A DNA stretch of 64,000 bases from Powellomyces hirtus (Eukaryota; Chytridiomycota; Chytridiomycetes; Spizellomycetales; Powellomycetaceae): contig JAHLKG010000008.1 of the NCBI GenBank assembly GCA_025526995.1, forward strand, positions 558,001-622,000, given 5' to 3'. Both the position numbers and the translations under genes were made by a program. Under the pieces are notes generated by a model that had not been told where the DNA came from, made no database searches, and worked only from the letters and a program-made list of their open reading frames with translations. Below, in pieces: positions 26,038 through 37,485 of this stretch. Positions within the stretch are counted from its first letter, which is position 1. Every line of letters starts with the position of its first letter.

Positions 26038-26462
26038 TCACCAATCGCCCGCAACCTGGCCGGCGACGGTACCAACTGCCCGGTTCCAGTTTCCCTTCAT
26101 CTCGTCCACCTTTCGGCGCAATCCCGGCACACGCACAGGGAAGCCGAGGACTGTAAATGTATCGGCTGCGTCGTATGAGGATGCGTAGCGTTGGCTGATT
26201 TGTTGTTGTGGTGAGGCGACGAATAGAGACTGTCATGATAGAAAAACAAACGTTGATCAGCATAGAATATGACATACCAACAGCATCGTCGCAAACACAC
26301 CTGGTCTTGCTGGTCAGCCGGCAGTGTTGCCTCCAGGGATTTGCGCATCTGGAGCATTCGCGCCTGGAGGACTTGTGTGTCTGATTCTATGAGGGACCGG
26401 AAGACATGGTATGTTGTCGCAGAGGCGAGGACGCCAGAAGTGAGTGGCAGGAGGAAGGACAT
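26038..26462 (-). CDS. Small membrane protein, Mic12/Aim5-like MICOS subunit
   Basis: Two exons, 26299-26462 and 26038-26194; 106 aa, the same length as yeast Mic12. The N-terminus (MSFLLPLTSGVLASATTYHV) is a single hydrophobic segment followed by a short amphipathic helix with SLIESDTQ. The second exon ends with a basic/Trp-rich stretch (GLRRKVDEMKGNWNRAVGTV). This is the pattern of fungal Mic12/Aim5, which sits in the inner mitochondrial membrane and supports cristae junctions. The donor could be GTGTTT at 26298 or GTGTGT two bases upstream; only the first gives the frame with the Trp-containing C-terminus. The family call is by pattern and length, not alignment. The gene lies only 147 nt from the divergent allantoicase start. 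Confidence 0.6.
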
Positions 26463-26609
26463 GTCTTTCTCGTGGGAATCGTGTTAAACCAAATGGATTT
26501 CAGGAAAGAGGGAGGAAATGGCACAGGAAATGCCGTCAGTCGTCGGAACACGCGGAGGTGGCTTTGTTGGGTGTTCTGTCCTGTCACTTTTTGATTCTGA
26601 AGATCAATC

Positions 26610-27954
26610 ATGACCGTCAAAGAAAACCCATTCAGCACGTACGCAAACCTTTCCTGCCACTCAGTTGGTTCGAAGGTGCTTTTTGCGACAGATGACTTCT
26701 TCAATGTTTCAGAAACGTTTTTCAAGTCTGAACCGCCCGTGTTCGACCCTGACAAATTCACCGAGTTTGGGAAGGAAATGGACGGGTGGGAGACCCGTCG
26801 TAAGCGCAGTGCGGGCCACGATTGGTGCATAATCAAACTACAGTAGGTCCTCCGGGAACAATCAAGGTATTTGAGGTTGATACGGCATATTTCACTGGAA
26901 ACCAAACACCGCGAATATCCATATAACAGCTACTCTTGGCCACGACCTACCTCTGAAGCGAAGAAAGTGAGATGGGCAGTGCTTGCACCAAGCTCCCCCT
27001 TGGTGCAGCCGAAGCCATTAGATCAGACAAATGGACCGAAGTGGTCCCATACACCCCATTGGCACCGGGCATCACTACATCAACGCCAACCAGAACATGC
27101 AAATCAGCGATTCACCCATTGAGAGTCAATTACTATCCTGATGGTGGTGTTGCTCGGTTCCGAACATTCGGGCTGGTTAGCAAGGATTGGATCAGCGTGT
27201 CTGCTGGCCAAATCGTCGATCTGGCGCACGTTGAGAACGGGTGCGGTGGCCATGAACTCTGGCGAACATTACAAGGCTGTTCAAATGGACATGATTTCCT
27301 ACATTAGTGGCCGAGCTGTGAGCTTCTCGAACGCGCATCACGGACATCCCCGCAATCTCATCGCTTTCGGCCGCTCCAAAACGTTGGTAGGGGGTTGGGA
27401 GACTGCCCGAAACCCCGAGCGACCTAAAGTTTATGTCACCGACCCAACCACTCATCAACTGATCATTCCGGGCGGGTGCCCCGATACGGATGATATGATC
27501 CCAGTTTGAACGCTATCTCATATGCAACTCTTCTTATTCTCAGGCAAAGATTGGGCTATATTGGAGCTGGGTCATAGTGGCAAAGTGTCCGAGATTAAAA
27601 TTGATACGCATCACTTCGAGGGCAACTTCCCCGAATCCGCTATCAATGAGGTTTGCAGTCCGCTGTTCACATCTCTCTTCTGACGGGCTGTGCTGATGAC
27701 AGAAATCGCAATCAGGGTGCGAACATAGCATCCTCTGACAGCAAACTCGCTGAGACAAACAGTGACAAAGTGCGATGGTTCCCATTGCTCTCACGGGTGA
27801 AGTTGGGCCCGCAAGATCAAGTAAGATTCAAGGCGGAATCAGATTCCCATGTGAGAGGGTTAGGGTTAACCCTAACCCTAACCCATGTGAGAGTCACCAT
27901 GTTCCCGATGGCGGTATCTCTCGGGTCAGGATATTCGGATTGATTGTGGACTAG
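26610..27954 (+). pseudogene. Allantoicase, reading frame broken (probable pseudogene)
   Basis: Allantoicase splits allantoate to ureidoglycolate and urea in purine catabolism. The family is clear from blocks such as [82 protein letters not shown] and KVRWFPLLSRVKLGP, covering both repeated halves of the enzyme. The first exon hits a stop (TAG at ~26844) after KLQ, although homology continues 2 nt out of frame. More frame changes occur near 26926, 26968 and probably 27068-27120, and the last strand (MFPDGGISRVRIFG) is 1 nt out of frame near 27907. Three introns are spliceable: 27241-27307, 27472-27543 (GC..AG) and 27651-27724. A telomeric-repeat insertion lies at 27858-27881. Assembly error could explain some breaks, but they cluster only in this gene. 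Confidence 0.8.
27846..27893. repeat. Interstitial telomeric repeat flanked by 12-bp direct repeats
   Basis: A 24-nt block made of TTAGGG and CCCTAA units in head-to-head orientation (27858-27881) lies between two identical copies of CCCATGTGAGAG (27846-27857 and 27882-27893). It sits in the last exon of the allantoicase gene. Insert plus one flank is 36 nt, exactly 12 codons, so the local frame is kept and the protein blocks on both sides (KAESDSHVR and VTMFP) would be contiguous without it. Confidence 0.9.
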
Positions 27955-28857
27955 AATAGAATAGAAGCAGACCCTTTCACCCATTTCCAAAAGAGTTCAT
28001 GGATTGGTGCCAACCCGTTGATGCCCATCCACTTCCACGTCTACAAACTCCTGTTCGGTCAGGAAGACCTCTTCACAACCTTCATTCGCGATCTCACATT
28101 TCTCTCGCCGCTCATGGACGAGGACACATAAATCGGTCTCTCGTTCTAACGCTATCATCGGTGCCACATCCTTCCCGGTTAACCCCTTGACCGTTGCTCG
28201 CCGTAAATGCCTTCAGCGTCGAGTAGTCTGGCGTATCAGTTTGCATACTATGACAAGATATGCAACCTCCCCGCCGGAGAACGGGACGAAAAACTGAGAA
28301 GAGTGATTGTGACGCTCGAGAAGTTTCATCTTGAACGGCAGTGTCGGAGTTGGTGCGCACTGGAATACACACAGGTTTGGCTGGGCGGGGTTTGATTGGT
28401 TGCGGAGGTTGGTTATACTCGCTATATAAAAAGACAGTCTGAGCAACTTCATATAGCGGTGGCGAGTTAGCAGTGTTCCGCTACCAACGTGGCTGAACCG
28501 CTGTGCTGTCCCCTGATTCGCGGCTTGCGAAGGTGTGGTAGAGCGCAGATCACATCTCCGGATGGTGCAAAGTTCTCTCTAGTAAGAGGCACCCCTTTTA
28601 TTCGCTTGGGAGGCGTGTTTGACATAGTGCTATTCAAAATCCAGCGTAGAGGACCTACAGTACCGTAGGGTTAGCGAGCATTTATTCTACGGCAGTTCGA
28701 AATTCTGCGTGCGAATGCAAAGCCATCACAACACGTAAAAGGACCTCCGTGATCTCCGAAAATTGCATATTCGTGAATTTCTGCGAAGGACGGCCAGCCC
28801 AGAAACGACACACCCATCAGACCCCGCGAGCAACTCCGCAGCACTTGTTTTGACCAA
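27955..28857. other. Intergenic region with orphan reading-frame fragments
   Basis: About 900 nt between the broken allantoicase and Dcc1. Two plus-strand stretches look protein-like: roughly 28008-28131 (MPIHFHVYKLLFGQEDLF then TTFIRDLTFLSPLM) and 28207-28374 (LAYQFAYYDKICNLPAGERD then EKLRRVIVTLEKFHLERQ). They are in different frames, and I found no splice path uniting them with either neighbour. I do not recognise them. They could be remnants of a decayed gene or exons of a small gene I failed to assemble. Confidence 0.4.
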
Positions 28858-30557
28858 ATGGCCACATTCGAGGCCGATCTTATATTCAGTGACAGCTTAA
28901 ACTCCGACGCGAATCGGTACACACTCATTGAGCTTCCGGTGGAGATCGCCGCTCAGTTCGCGGACAGCAGCGATGAAACGTCAGGAGAACGTCCAGGGTT
29001 AGGCCAGCTCGACAATAGCCGAGTTCTGCACAACAGTCGAAGCGGTTTTGCTTACCCTGTTGTTTCTTCCCCAGTCTGGTCATCCGAGGCCTCGAAACTG
29101 ACGAGGCGGTGATCTGCACCCCTTCAACAACATATGCCGTCCGGAGCGTGCAGACATCCAACACCATGCTGATCGTCCGCCCTCAGGAGCAGGATGATAA
29201 TGGAGCCGACCGGATGGTGGACGACACAACTGTTTATACCATTGAAGACTGTGTGTCGGCATATCAAGAACTTACACCTTGTCAGCCCCGCTTGGATCGA
29301 TTAAGACATATATTGGAGGGCACAACTTACCGTGGACCGGTGGAGGAGGCGCGAACTGTATTCAGAAGAGTGCGTAGGCTGTTGCGATATGGATATTTGT
29401 CGAAAGTTACCTTTGGCTCATTGTTGACTCGTCTGTTAGATCCGCGATAATGCTGAAGCAGAACTCTACTCGACAGAACGACTCCTCAATACAGTGCAGA
29501 CAAGTGATGCGGAGCTGCTCGAGGGACTCAAGGCCATCGGGGCCTTGGAGATAGAAGGTATCTTTAACACGTGTCAGGACTTTCTTGCTCTCTACAGCCT
29601 TCTCATCCGGCATTGATAGGGGTATGGCGGCTTTTGGATGCGGCGTACCTGGAAGAAGCCCTGAAGTTCCTTCTCGCGTCCATCATAGTCGAAGACATGC
29701 CGATGGACCGACTTCGGGCTTCTGAATGCATAGTGGTCATGGAGGAGATGGATACGCCTGATGCAGTTGTTCGACATATTCTGGAACAATTCTCGGACGT
29801 CCGTACCGATGTTGCTGGTGGTACGGATAAGGGAGACACGCAAAAGACGTGTTTGGCCATGGCTGCACAATGGCTAACAAGCGCGGGTAAATCTAGAGCC
29901 AACATACAATCTATCAGAGAAGAAAGTTGGGCGCTTCTTCGGAGAACAGCTCCTTGCGAACGCGGAGGTGAGTATCCACACCTGCGTTCCCTCCTTGTAA
30001 CCGCCAACGTTGTCTCTGTCACCCTGCTGATTAGAATGCCTATTACATACCCTGTTAGCACCGCCAAACGCCAATGCATGTTTTTTTGAAGAGTTGGCGA
30101 GAAGCCGTTCCGGAAGCGTTGTCAATTGACCTCACCATGCTAGAGGTACGCGATTTGGTCCACAGATGTTAGTTCCCTTTTGGGCTGGCCGTTCAACCGT
30201 TCTTGTCCAAGGGGTTGTACCTGATACAAGATGCATCAACTGGCGCGGCCATTCAATATTTTCCGAAAGCGCAGCTCCCCCTCGACAGCAAGGCCCGTTT
30301 CGAGACTCTCTTCCAAACTAGAAAGAAATGGACACACGCTGATATACTCCCCTACAGTGAGTGACCTCCTCTTGCTACCTCTATGACCCCGATTTCTCAC
30401 AGCAGGACGTCAATGCTGATCCTGTTCTTCTCTTCATTACGCAGTATCCGATCTCGCACCGTCCACCAAGAAACTGGATGCGATTTTGCTGAAGTATGCC
30501 CGGATGTCTCGCGTTGGTCAGCAGGTTGTGTACACATCTCGATACGCGGTCAAATGA
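28858..30557 (+). CDS. DCC1: Dcc1, sister-chromatid cohesion / Ctf18-RFC subunit
   Basis: Dcc1 joins Ctf18 and Ctf8 in the alternative clamp loader that loads PCNA and links replication to cohesion. Eight exons: 28858-28997, 29075-29357, 29440-29557, 29620-29820, 29918-29967, 30059-30145, 30212-30356 and 30445-30557; 378 aa (human DSCC1 393). Blocks matching the family in order: LVIRGLETDEAVICTPSTTY, SNTMLIV, LRHILEGTTYRGP, then LLNTVQTSDAELLEGLKAIG, WRLLDAAYLEEAL, SWREAVPEALSIDLTML, GLYLIQDAS, the winged-helix segment TRKKWTHADILPYI, and the C-terminus QVVYTSRYAVK. The donors at 28998 (GTTAGG) and 29821 are the least certain. Exon 4 to exon 5 could also use GTGGTA three bases upstream without changing phase. 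Confidence 0.88.
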
Positions 30558-30964
30558 TGCATGCAGTGTCAGCATGAAATGTTTTCGACAATTGCAACCA
30601 TATCCAGCGCGCGATTCTAGGGAGCCCTTTATGCTCGCAGCCGGACTTCACTACCATGTGGGACCGTTGGTGGAGTGAACATCACTAGCTCACAGTGACA
30701 GCGCTTTCGGTGTCACACCCTTCTGTCACATCCGCCACCTCTGTCGCTTCAAAGGGTACCAACGCTGTTGCAGATTTGACAGTTTGAATTGTAAATACAG
30801 TATTTAGCTCTGGCGGTACACAATAGGGTGGGATATCATATTCGCAATAGAATAGAGCCTTCCTGGCTTTCACCAGATATTCTGTCGCCAAAGTTCACAC
30901 GTGTACAAGTCGAACAATTATAAAGCTACCACTGCGCAACAACTTTCAAATGTGTGGGGGGTTC
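30558..30964. other. Convergent intergenic region, Dcc1 / Caf1
   Basis: About 400 nt containing the 3' ends of converging genes. I see nothing else. Confidence 0.4.
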
Positions 30965-32149
30965 TCATGGCTGGGCCTCTCTGTTATTGAATACGGATGA
31001 TAGCCCATACAAGTATCCCAAATACTTTCCATCGTCGATGTTGTCCTCAAAGAACGTCTGACGCATCTTGAAGAATGTTTTGGAGGTTAGCAGACTGTCG
31101 CTGCCTGCCTGATGTTGTGGTCCGACGCGCGTAATCTGAAACGAGAACAGAGGTTGGTAAATTGGCTTTAATGCCAAAAAGAAAAAGAACGCAAACGCAC
31201 TTGGAGATCGTCGGCAACGTCTTGCAATCCTCCCTTCAAGTTCTTGCAGCTTTTCATTAGATATTTGATGTCGTATATACAAGGGAAGTAGATCCTCAGA
31301 ATATCAAAGAAATCCGCCTCTTCTGGTGGCAAGGGCTGACATGTCAGGAGTTTCAAAAGATACCCAAAATCATAACCACTAAGGATAAGATATGTAAATA
31401 CTATATTTCGTCGAGTGGATTGGACGATTGTTATGCCTTTCTTACGTACCTGTGAAAAGACGCCCATTTCACATCGTCCAGCAGCACAAAGCCAGAACTA
31501 ATCAGCAGCTCCCCAAAAGTCTCGACATCAATGCCGAACTCTTCATTTTTCTTGAAGTCGATTCCAGATTTCGTCAAAAGGTCGATCGAGTCTTGCGCGT
31601 ACATATCATCACTGACAGTCGACCACATTCATGAGTATATTGGCCAGATCAGATCCACATCCTCAAGTGACAGCTGGGTAGTTTACCTCAGATTAAATTT
31701 GAAGTTGAATTGCCATGTGCATACTCCCGGTGGCATGTTTCCGTTCTCATCGGCAAATGTGATACCAAGCTGAATGATTTTCAAAAGATCCACATTACAT
31801 CGCAGCGTCTGATAATGGTAGTCCGCCGATGTTCGAAAATTGCCAATTGGCCGTGCAACGACTCCTGGGAATTCAGTGTCCTACAGAGAAAACCATACCA
31901 AATGTCTGTCAACATTTGTCCCAATGGCTGTGCTTTCGCTCCCCGTTTCACAAAACTGCACACGAGGGGACTCGAGCGCTACGAAGTGTATCGGCCACTG
32001 CTGTTCCGTACCATTGATATATAAGGGTATCGTTCGACAAGGTCGCGAAGGATTTCCATCTCCTCTTCCAGATTTGACTCCCAAACCTCTCGCACCCAGG
32101 ACTGTCCCTGCTCCTCCTGACCCATAGCGTTCAATATTCCGTTCTGCAT
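30965..32149 (-). CDS. POP2: Caf1/Pop2 (CNOT7/8) deadenylase of the CCR4-NOT complex
   Basis: DEDDh 3' exonuclease that shortens mRNA poly(A) tails. Five exons on the minus strand: 32012-32149, 31687-31880, 31450-31611, 31201-31378 and 30965-31135; 280 aa, the core size of human CNOT7. Catalytic residues are visible: DTEFPG (Asp and Glu), the Asp in the [13 protein letters not shown] motif, and the final Asp/His pair in [13 protein letters not shown]. Other family blocks are [52 protein letters not shown], and [18 protein letters not shown]. Unlike yeast Pop2 there is no long Gln-rich N-terminal extension. The gene appears intact and active. Confidence 0.95.
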
Positions 32150-32690
32150 CCAATCAAGCGCTTTTGGAGAGTGGCGGCAACGGGGCGACGCTCCCACCAA
32201 GCTTCACGACTTGTCGTGATCTGAGGCCACAAACTCGAGGAAATTGCGAGAGGATGAAACAATCGGCGCTGAATTCGAAAGGTACGCCGGGTGAGGAAAT
32301 GCTCTTACAGAACTGAGTTGCCCTTCTCGGTTGGTATTATTAGACTAGTCTGTGTTCGTAAATTCGGTTTCTGCTAATGGCAAGATGGGGGAGCCGCCCG
32401 GAACTCTCGTGAACGGGCTCCGTCACGTGAACCTGCCTCAATCACGTGCGCATGGCAGAGTGACGCGCTGCGCTCAAAAGATGACGCCGAGACCCAAGTG
32501 GCTGTGTAGGTTCATGTTGTTGGCGCTTGTTCTTGTTCCTGCTCCAGGTTTTCGCTCGTTACCATTTAGAACATAAGCATTTGTGCGCATTCCCGCACTT
32601 TTCCGTGGGAAGCCTTAAAACGTCGTCTCGTAACTGCTTGTTCATCTAATAGAGATCCTAGTAGATTTATAAAGAGTATTGTCGATCGGA
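32150..32690. other. Divergent intergenic region, Caf1 / Munc13-like
   Basis: About 540 nt of presumed promoters. No coding or RNA feature was found. Confidence 0.4.
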
Positions 32691-35600
32691 ATGCAGGACC
32701 CACACGCCCCGTCATGGGCTCCGCACGTATGTTCCAGTTGTTCTTGTCACACGCCGTCATTCCCAAGTTCCCTACACAACGGAACGCCAACGATAACCTC
32801 CTTTTGTAATGCAGCTCCTGGGGTGTCTTCTGTACCCGTTAAACTCCGGACCGTCCGCTTCTCTGAGTCCTGCGTCTTCATTCGCAAACCTGAAAGCAGA
32901 CTCCGCGTCGATGCGCACGCAGGAGAGCGGGTCAACTGGCACGGGCGGTGGTCGTTCCCGTAAAACTTCCGCCAAGTTCTCCAAGATGTTTGGTTCGGGA
33001 GGAGGAGGCGAGTCCGGAGATGCCAAAATCGGACCACCAAGTGTGGCCCGCCCGCCCCCATCCGACGCCATGCAGCTGGCGCGACGCTTTGCTGGGATCC
33101 TCGGTATGAAGCCAGAAATTGTGGATGAACAGGCTGCTCGCCTTGCGGAGGCTTGTGCAGGGTCCGAGGTATGGTGGCTGCGATGTGCAAGAGATGTGAA
33201 CGATGTGCAAACATGCTCATTCATAGGGCCATAGTTGATCGGCGCAGACCTAGCAGCGTACCTGCGGCTCCTCCAGATGGACATAGGAAATGCGCGTCCT
33301 GCGGACTACGACGATGTAGAAACCTATGAGCTATGGAAACAGAACGAATGCCACTCCCTTGAGCAGCTTATTTGCTCAACTACCGGACGTCCAGAATTTG
33401 CGAGCAGTGGATGCCAACTTGTTCTGATGACCGTCGTAGCGGCTGAGGGTCTTCTCGGAAAGGACATCAACGGGTCCAGCAACCCTTACTGCGCGGTAAC
33501 TTTTGAAGGAGTCAACTTTGTGAGTCATAGTGTGGCGAGAAACAAGAGTCCTGCGTGGGACTTCCGTATTGCGCTGTACGTATCGCCTGGGATCTCCACA
33601 GTAATGTGATTTTTAAGCGGCTCCTTTGTAATCAGCCAACTAATCGTTAATCGAACTCTGCAGACCAATACGAGCGTCATCTGCAGATCCCATCGTGGTC
33701 TCTATATGGAATCGCGCGTCCGATCACCGTGCGCACCGCAAGAATGATGGCTTTCTCGGCCTCGTCACACTCTCTCCTTCGACCATCCTGCAATCCTCCT
33801 CTGTTGACAAGAAGTACCCGCTTGCAAAACGGTCCAGCCGGAGTCACGTGGATGGCAGCGTGCAAATCCTTGTTGAGCTAGTTGTTCCTGACCCGAATGT
33901 TCAGCTTGTCTTCTCTCGCGTCCTCCACTTCATTCCTCCCAATCCTCGAGCTGCTTATAGGGACCTCTTGAACAAAGTGCTTGAGCACGATGTCGGCAGA
34001 GATGATGGGGTTTTACTGACTGAGGAAAGCAGAGCGGGTTTGGACGCCGTGGCTATCGTTTGGAGAGTCGACGAAATGTCGAGAGCTGTTCTGTACGTTT
34101 CCTCAACTCTTGCTAATCTGTTTCGATATTTGCTCCACACACTCACGTCTGTATTATCTATGCTAAACAGATATTTCGAGGCACTGACGATCATGTACTC
34201 GCAAGGGGCGTTGCCTGCAACTGTCTTGCAACAAGAAGGCTCATCGAAAGTCGAGGGTCTTCTACATGGCAGGGCCCATCTTTCGAAACCAGACGTAGGC
34301 ACCTATCTCCATTTTCATGTGGGACATGTCCCATGCACATGCTGACTCTCATGGCTCTGCAGCTAGACACCTATCGAGACACCTCGAAAACACTCTCTGC
34401 TCTCTTGCTGCACCAACTGCGCATCTTCTTCAACCACTCTCTCACCTCCCGGAAAGCGAAAGATCTAGACGCCATGACAGGGATCCTGGCCAACATGCAG
34501 ACCAACCGGTTTTTGGATCACGCTGAAAGCGATGTCGGGGAGGTCGTTAAAAACTTACTGAAGGTAGCTTGCCCACCCACCACATACAAAGAACGACAAC
34601 TTCTTAACCGGTCCTGCTATTGTCTCTGTAGGAGGCGATCGCTGCTCGGTATCTTGGCCTACACGCAATTGCAAACTCCCCTTCTGCCTCGTCTCCAGAC
34701 TCCCCTTCCGAATGCCTGATCACGCTGATACGGTCGATTGAGGCGGAACTCGCGTCTTACGACAAACATTTGGACACTCTCTATTTTGATTACGTGCATG
34801 TCCCGGACATCGCTGCTACTGTCTTTTTTGACCGTTTGATGCCAGACCTGGAAGGGTACACAAAGAGTGCCGTCCACGCAAGAAACTTTGGCGATGCGTT
34901 CGAACTGTACGAAGTGGTGGCAGGTTTACGGCGTGTTTACGACCGCGTGGATTTCAGGTGTGTGGGAATCATGGGATGACATTCTACGTGGGCGAAACTC
35001 ATATGCTCGGTTCCGGAATGTTGCCAGACTGGCAGAAAAGTTCCATCTAGCAGAATGGTTTGGGCCTCCGCTAAGAGAATGGGTAGCTGTGTCTGGTAGG
35101 GTGAAGATTTCAATGTCAACTCAGACAATCGAGGATCTAATTTCTATCGTGTGACTTTGGCAGAACGCAAATTTGTGGAATGGATGGAAGCTGCCGTCAA
35201 AGTCGACAAGGTAAACAATACCAAACTCAACGTTGGTCGTGCGTCACATGTGTAAGTGCTCGGCTTACAACTGAGAACTTGTCTCCTCTAGTACACGCAC
35301 TCGTCTCCAACAGTGCTCTACTCGTCGTCGATCCTCGACATGTTCACATCGTTCCAACAGCAAACCGACTTTGCGATGAACCTCAACTGGCCTGACCGTG
35401 AGCAGGAAAAGACGGTGCTCATGAGGTTACTCCAGGGCATCTCCGACACCCTCGCGCGGTACATCGACATCATGGTTGTCAAGATCGGTGAAGATCTTGT
35501 CCGCAGTCGCACGGCGCAGACCGGCTCGCAGCAACAGCTGCGGACGCTCCAGGCAGCGCCGGTCAAGAAGAAGAGCAAATTGAAATTGAGATTCGGGAAA

Positions 35601-37122
35601 TCGAAAAAGGGACGGGAAATTGACCCAGGCGAAATCCGGATTCCCAATGAGGTTCGTTGCTCTAGACACTCTCTGCCAATCAGAAGAGTGAAGCTGACAA
35701 ATGTGCTGCATGTTTGCTCATAGGCATGTGTGAAATTGGAGAACATCGATGCGATCCCCTCATTGTTCAAAGCTCTCTGTGATCGCGTATTTCCGGCGCG
35801 CGCAGAATCTACGGACTCCCCTCCGACCCCACCGCCAAAGGATCTTCCGACTTCTCATAGTCCGTCACTCACTCCACTGCTCATCGTTGCACGCCAGGAT
35901 CTGACAATAACCCTGCATTCGATACGCAACTTCCAAATGACTCGGCCTGCAGGGACGCAGGTTTCGGCGAGAATCCGTGTCGGCGGTAAAGACGTGGGTG
36001 AAACGAGACCGCTTCCACAATCACGAGTACTGGTTTGGGAAGATGCTGCAGCCGCTACATATTACCACCTTCTCCCCGCCGCTCCCGCACCTGATCCGCA
36101 ACAAGCTATTGCAACATTTGTGGACCCGGAGCTGGAAATTTGTGTCATGCACCACGTGCCTGGTGATGACAAACCGTACTTGTTCGGAAGAGGCACGACG
36201 CCTTCGTGGATGGGAAGAAACAATGTGGAGGTCGATCTGGGGCTCGGAAAGGTGGGTATAGTATCTAGCATGGGGCTCAGCGGCGTTGAATTCTTGGAAA
36301 AAAGGATTTTTGGGTCTGTTGACCGAGGCCTCGAGAAAGGTGTGCGACTTGTCGCTGATCAGGTTAGTGGACCGTATTTGTATCTTTGCCTCCCGCACGT
36401 TCCCTCACGTTGCACCGTGCCTGACTTGATTCTAATAGCTTACGCACGACCTCCGCGCGCGAATCAAAGCGCTTGCCAAAAAGACCACACCGAAAAGCTC
36501 CTGGTCCAAACCCAGTTCCGCAGCCCTCCAATCCGTTTTCAGCAAACTGCACACCAGCAACGGTAGCAGCACCAAACAAGATGCACCCACTCTCACAGAA
36601 GCAGATTACGAAGTAGCGCTGTCCACGCTGCTGAACTACCTGGACGTCAACCTTGAGATTCTGATGGAGCAGACTAATCCGGTGCTGTCGCTACGAATTG
36701 TGGGCGGCACATGGGACGTTGTTCCAAAAATTGTCGAGTCTCTCATCACCGACCCTATGCCGACGACCTCGCCATCTTCCACGCCGACAACGCCCTCACA
36801 CACCTCGCATTCAGCGACGAGTCCAGCGCGCATTGCGTTCTTGAAGACTGCTCTCCAGGCCATGTGGGCTTGGTTTAGCGCTGACGGCGATGGCCTGGAC
36901 GACGAGAGACTCAGAACACAATCCTACAATGACTGTGTCCACGTTCTCGAGAATGCGCATCTTAGCAGGAAGGTTCTGGAACGCATGTTGATCGACAGTG
37001 GAAACGGGGTTCCCCAACTCGTGCAGCAGGGAGACGATGGCGAGTGGGCCTGTCGACTGGTCACTGCGAAAGGCGGACGGGATGCGGTGGATGTGTTTGT
37101 GGCGCGAAAGTTCCGCCAGTGA
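32691..37122 (+). CDS. Munc13/UNC-13-like protein with two C2 domains
   Basis: Predicted vesicle-tethering or priming factor that assists SNARE assembly at the plasma membrane. Twelve exons: 32691-32726, 32815-33168, 33235-33575, 33664-34092, 34171-34294, 34363-34563, 34632-34957, 35028-35095, 35164-35210, 35292-35651, 35724-36362 and 36439-37122; 1202 aa with consistent phases. Order: disordered Ser/Gly-rich N-terminus, helical segment, first C2 domain (~residues 180-300, with EGLLGKDINGSSNPYCAV), helical MUN/MHD1 region (LHQLRIFFNHSL, then DYVHVPDIAATVF and AFELYEVVAGLRRVYDRVDF), a second C2-like domain (~805-920), and MHD2 near the C-terminus (EADYEVALSTLLNYLDVNLE). A C2 placed between the MHDs resembles fission-yeast Ync13. 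The 36-nt first exon is the weakest part of the model. Confidence 0.85.
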
Positions 37123-37485
37123 GAGGCATTTCTAAGCTCTGGTCTTCACCAATCCTGCTACCGCCTTTATCCTTCCTCCCATCCTTCCTTTGCTATTTTT
37201 GGTCTTCCTTAATCGAGCGTTCTATTTGGCCACCCATAAACTGACTTTCTCTGTACTCTCCATAACAATCTTTTAATATGAGACAATGTCAATCTTGCGA
37301 TTCAAAGAGGAAGTTTGCATTTCTATTCCGAGCATACAAGCATGTCTGGTAACGACAGGTTTGAACTCAGGCCGGGATCATTAGGGATTCGTCAAATAGG
37401 GGTTTTCCTTCCAGAAGGTGCTGCACTCGTCCGTATCAAACACGGCGCAGTGTCGAAGCAATTATAGATATACGGTTCACGCATC
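37123..37485. other. Convergent intergenic region
   Basis: This is the 3' region of the Munc13-like and BTB genes, T/C-rich just after the stop at 37122. No gene is seen. Confidence 0.4.

Noticed and set aside
26387..26905. Minus-strand frame of 172 codons upstream of the Mic12-like gene
   Set aside because: It runs opposite the conserved first allantoicase exon and overlaps the Mic12-like start in another frame.
27241..27307. Apparent frameshift in allantoicase at VENG
   Set aside because: It is resolved by a normal 67-nt GT..AG intron that joins VENG to GRAVSFSNAHHGHP in frame, so it is not counted among the lesions.
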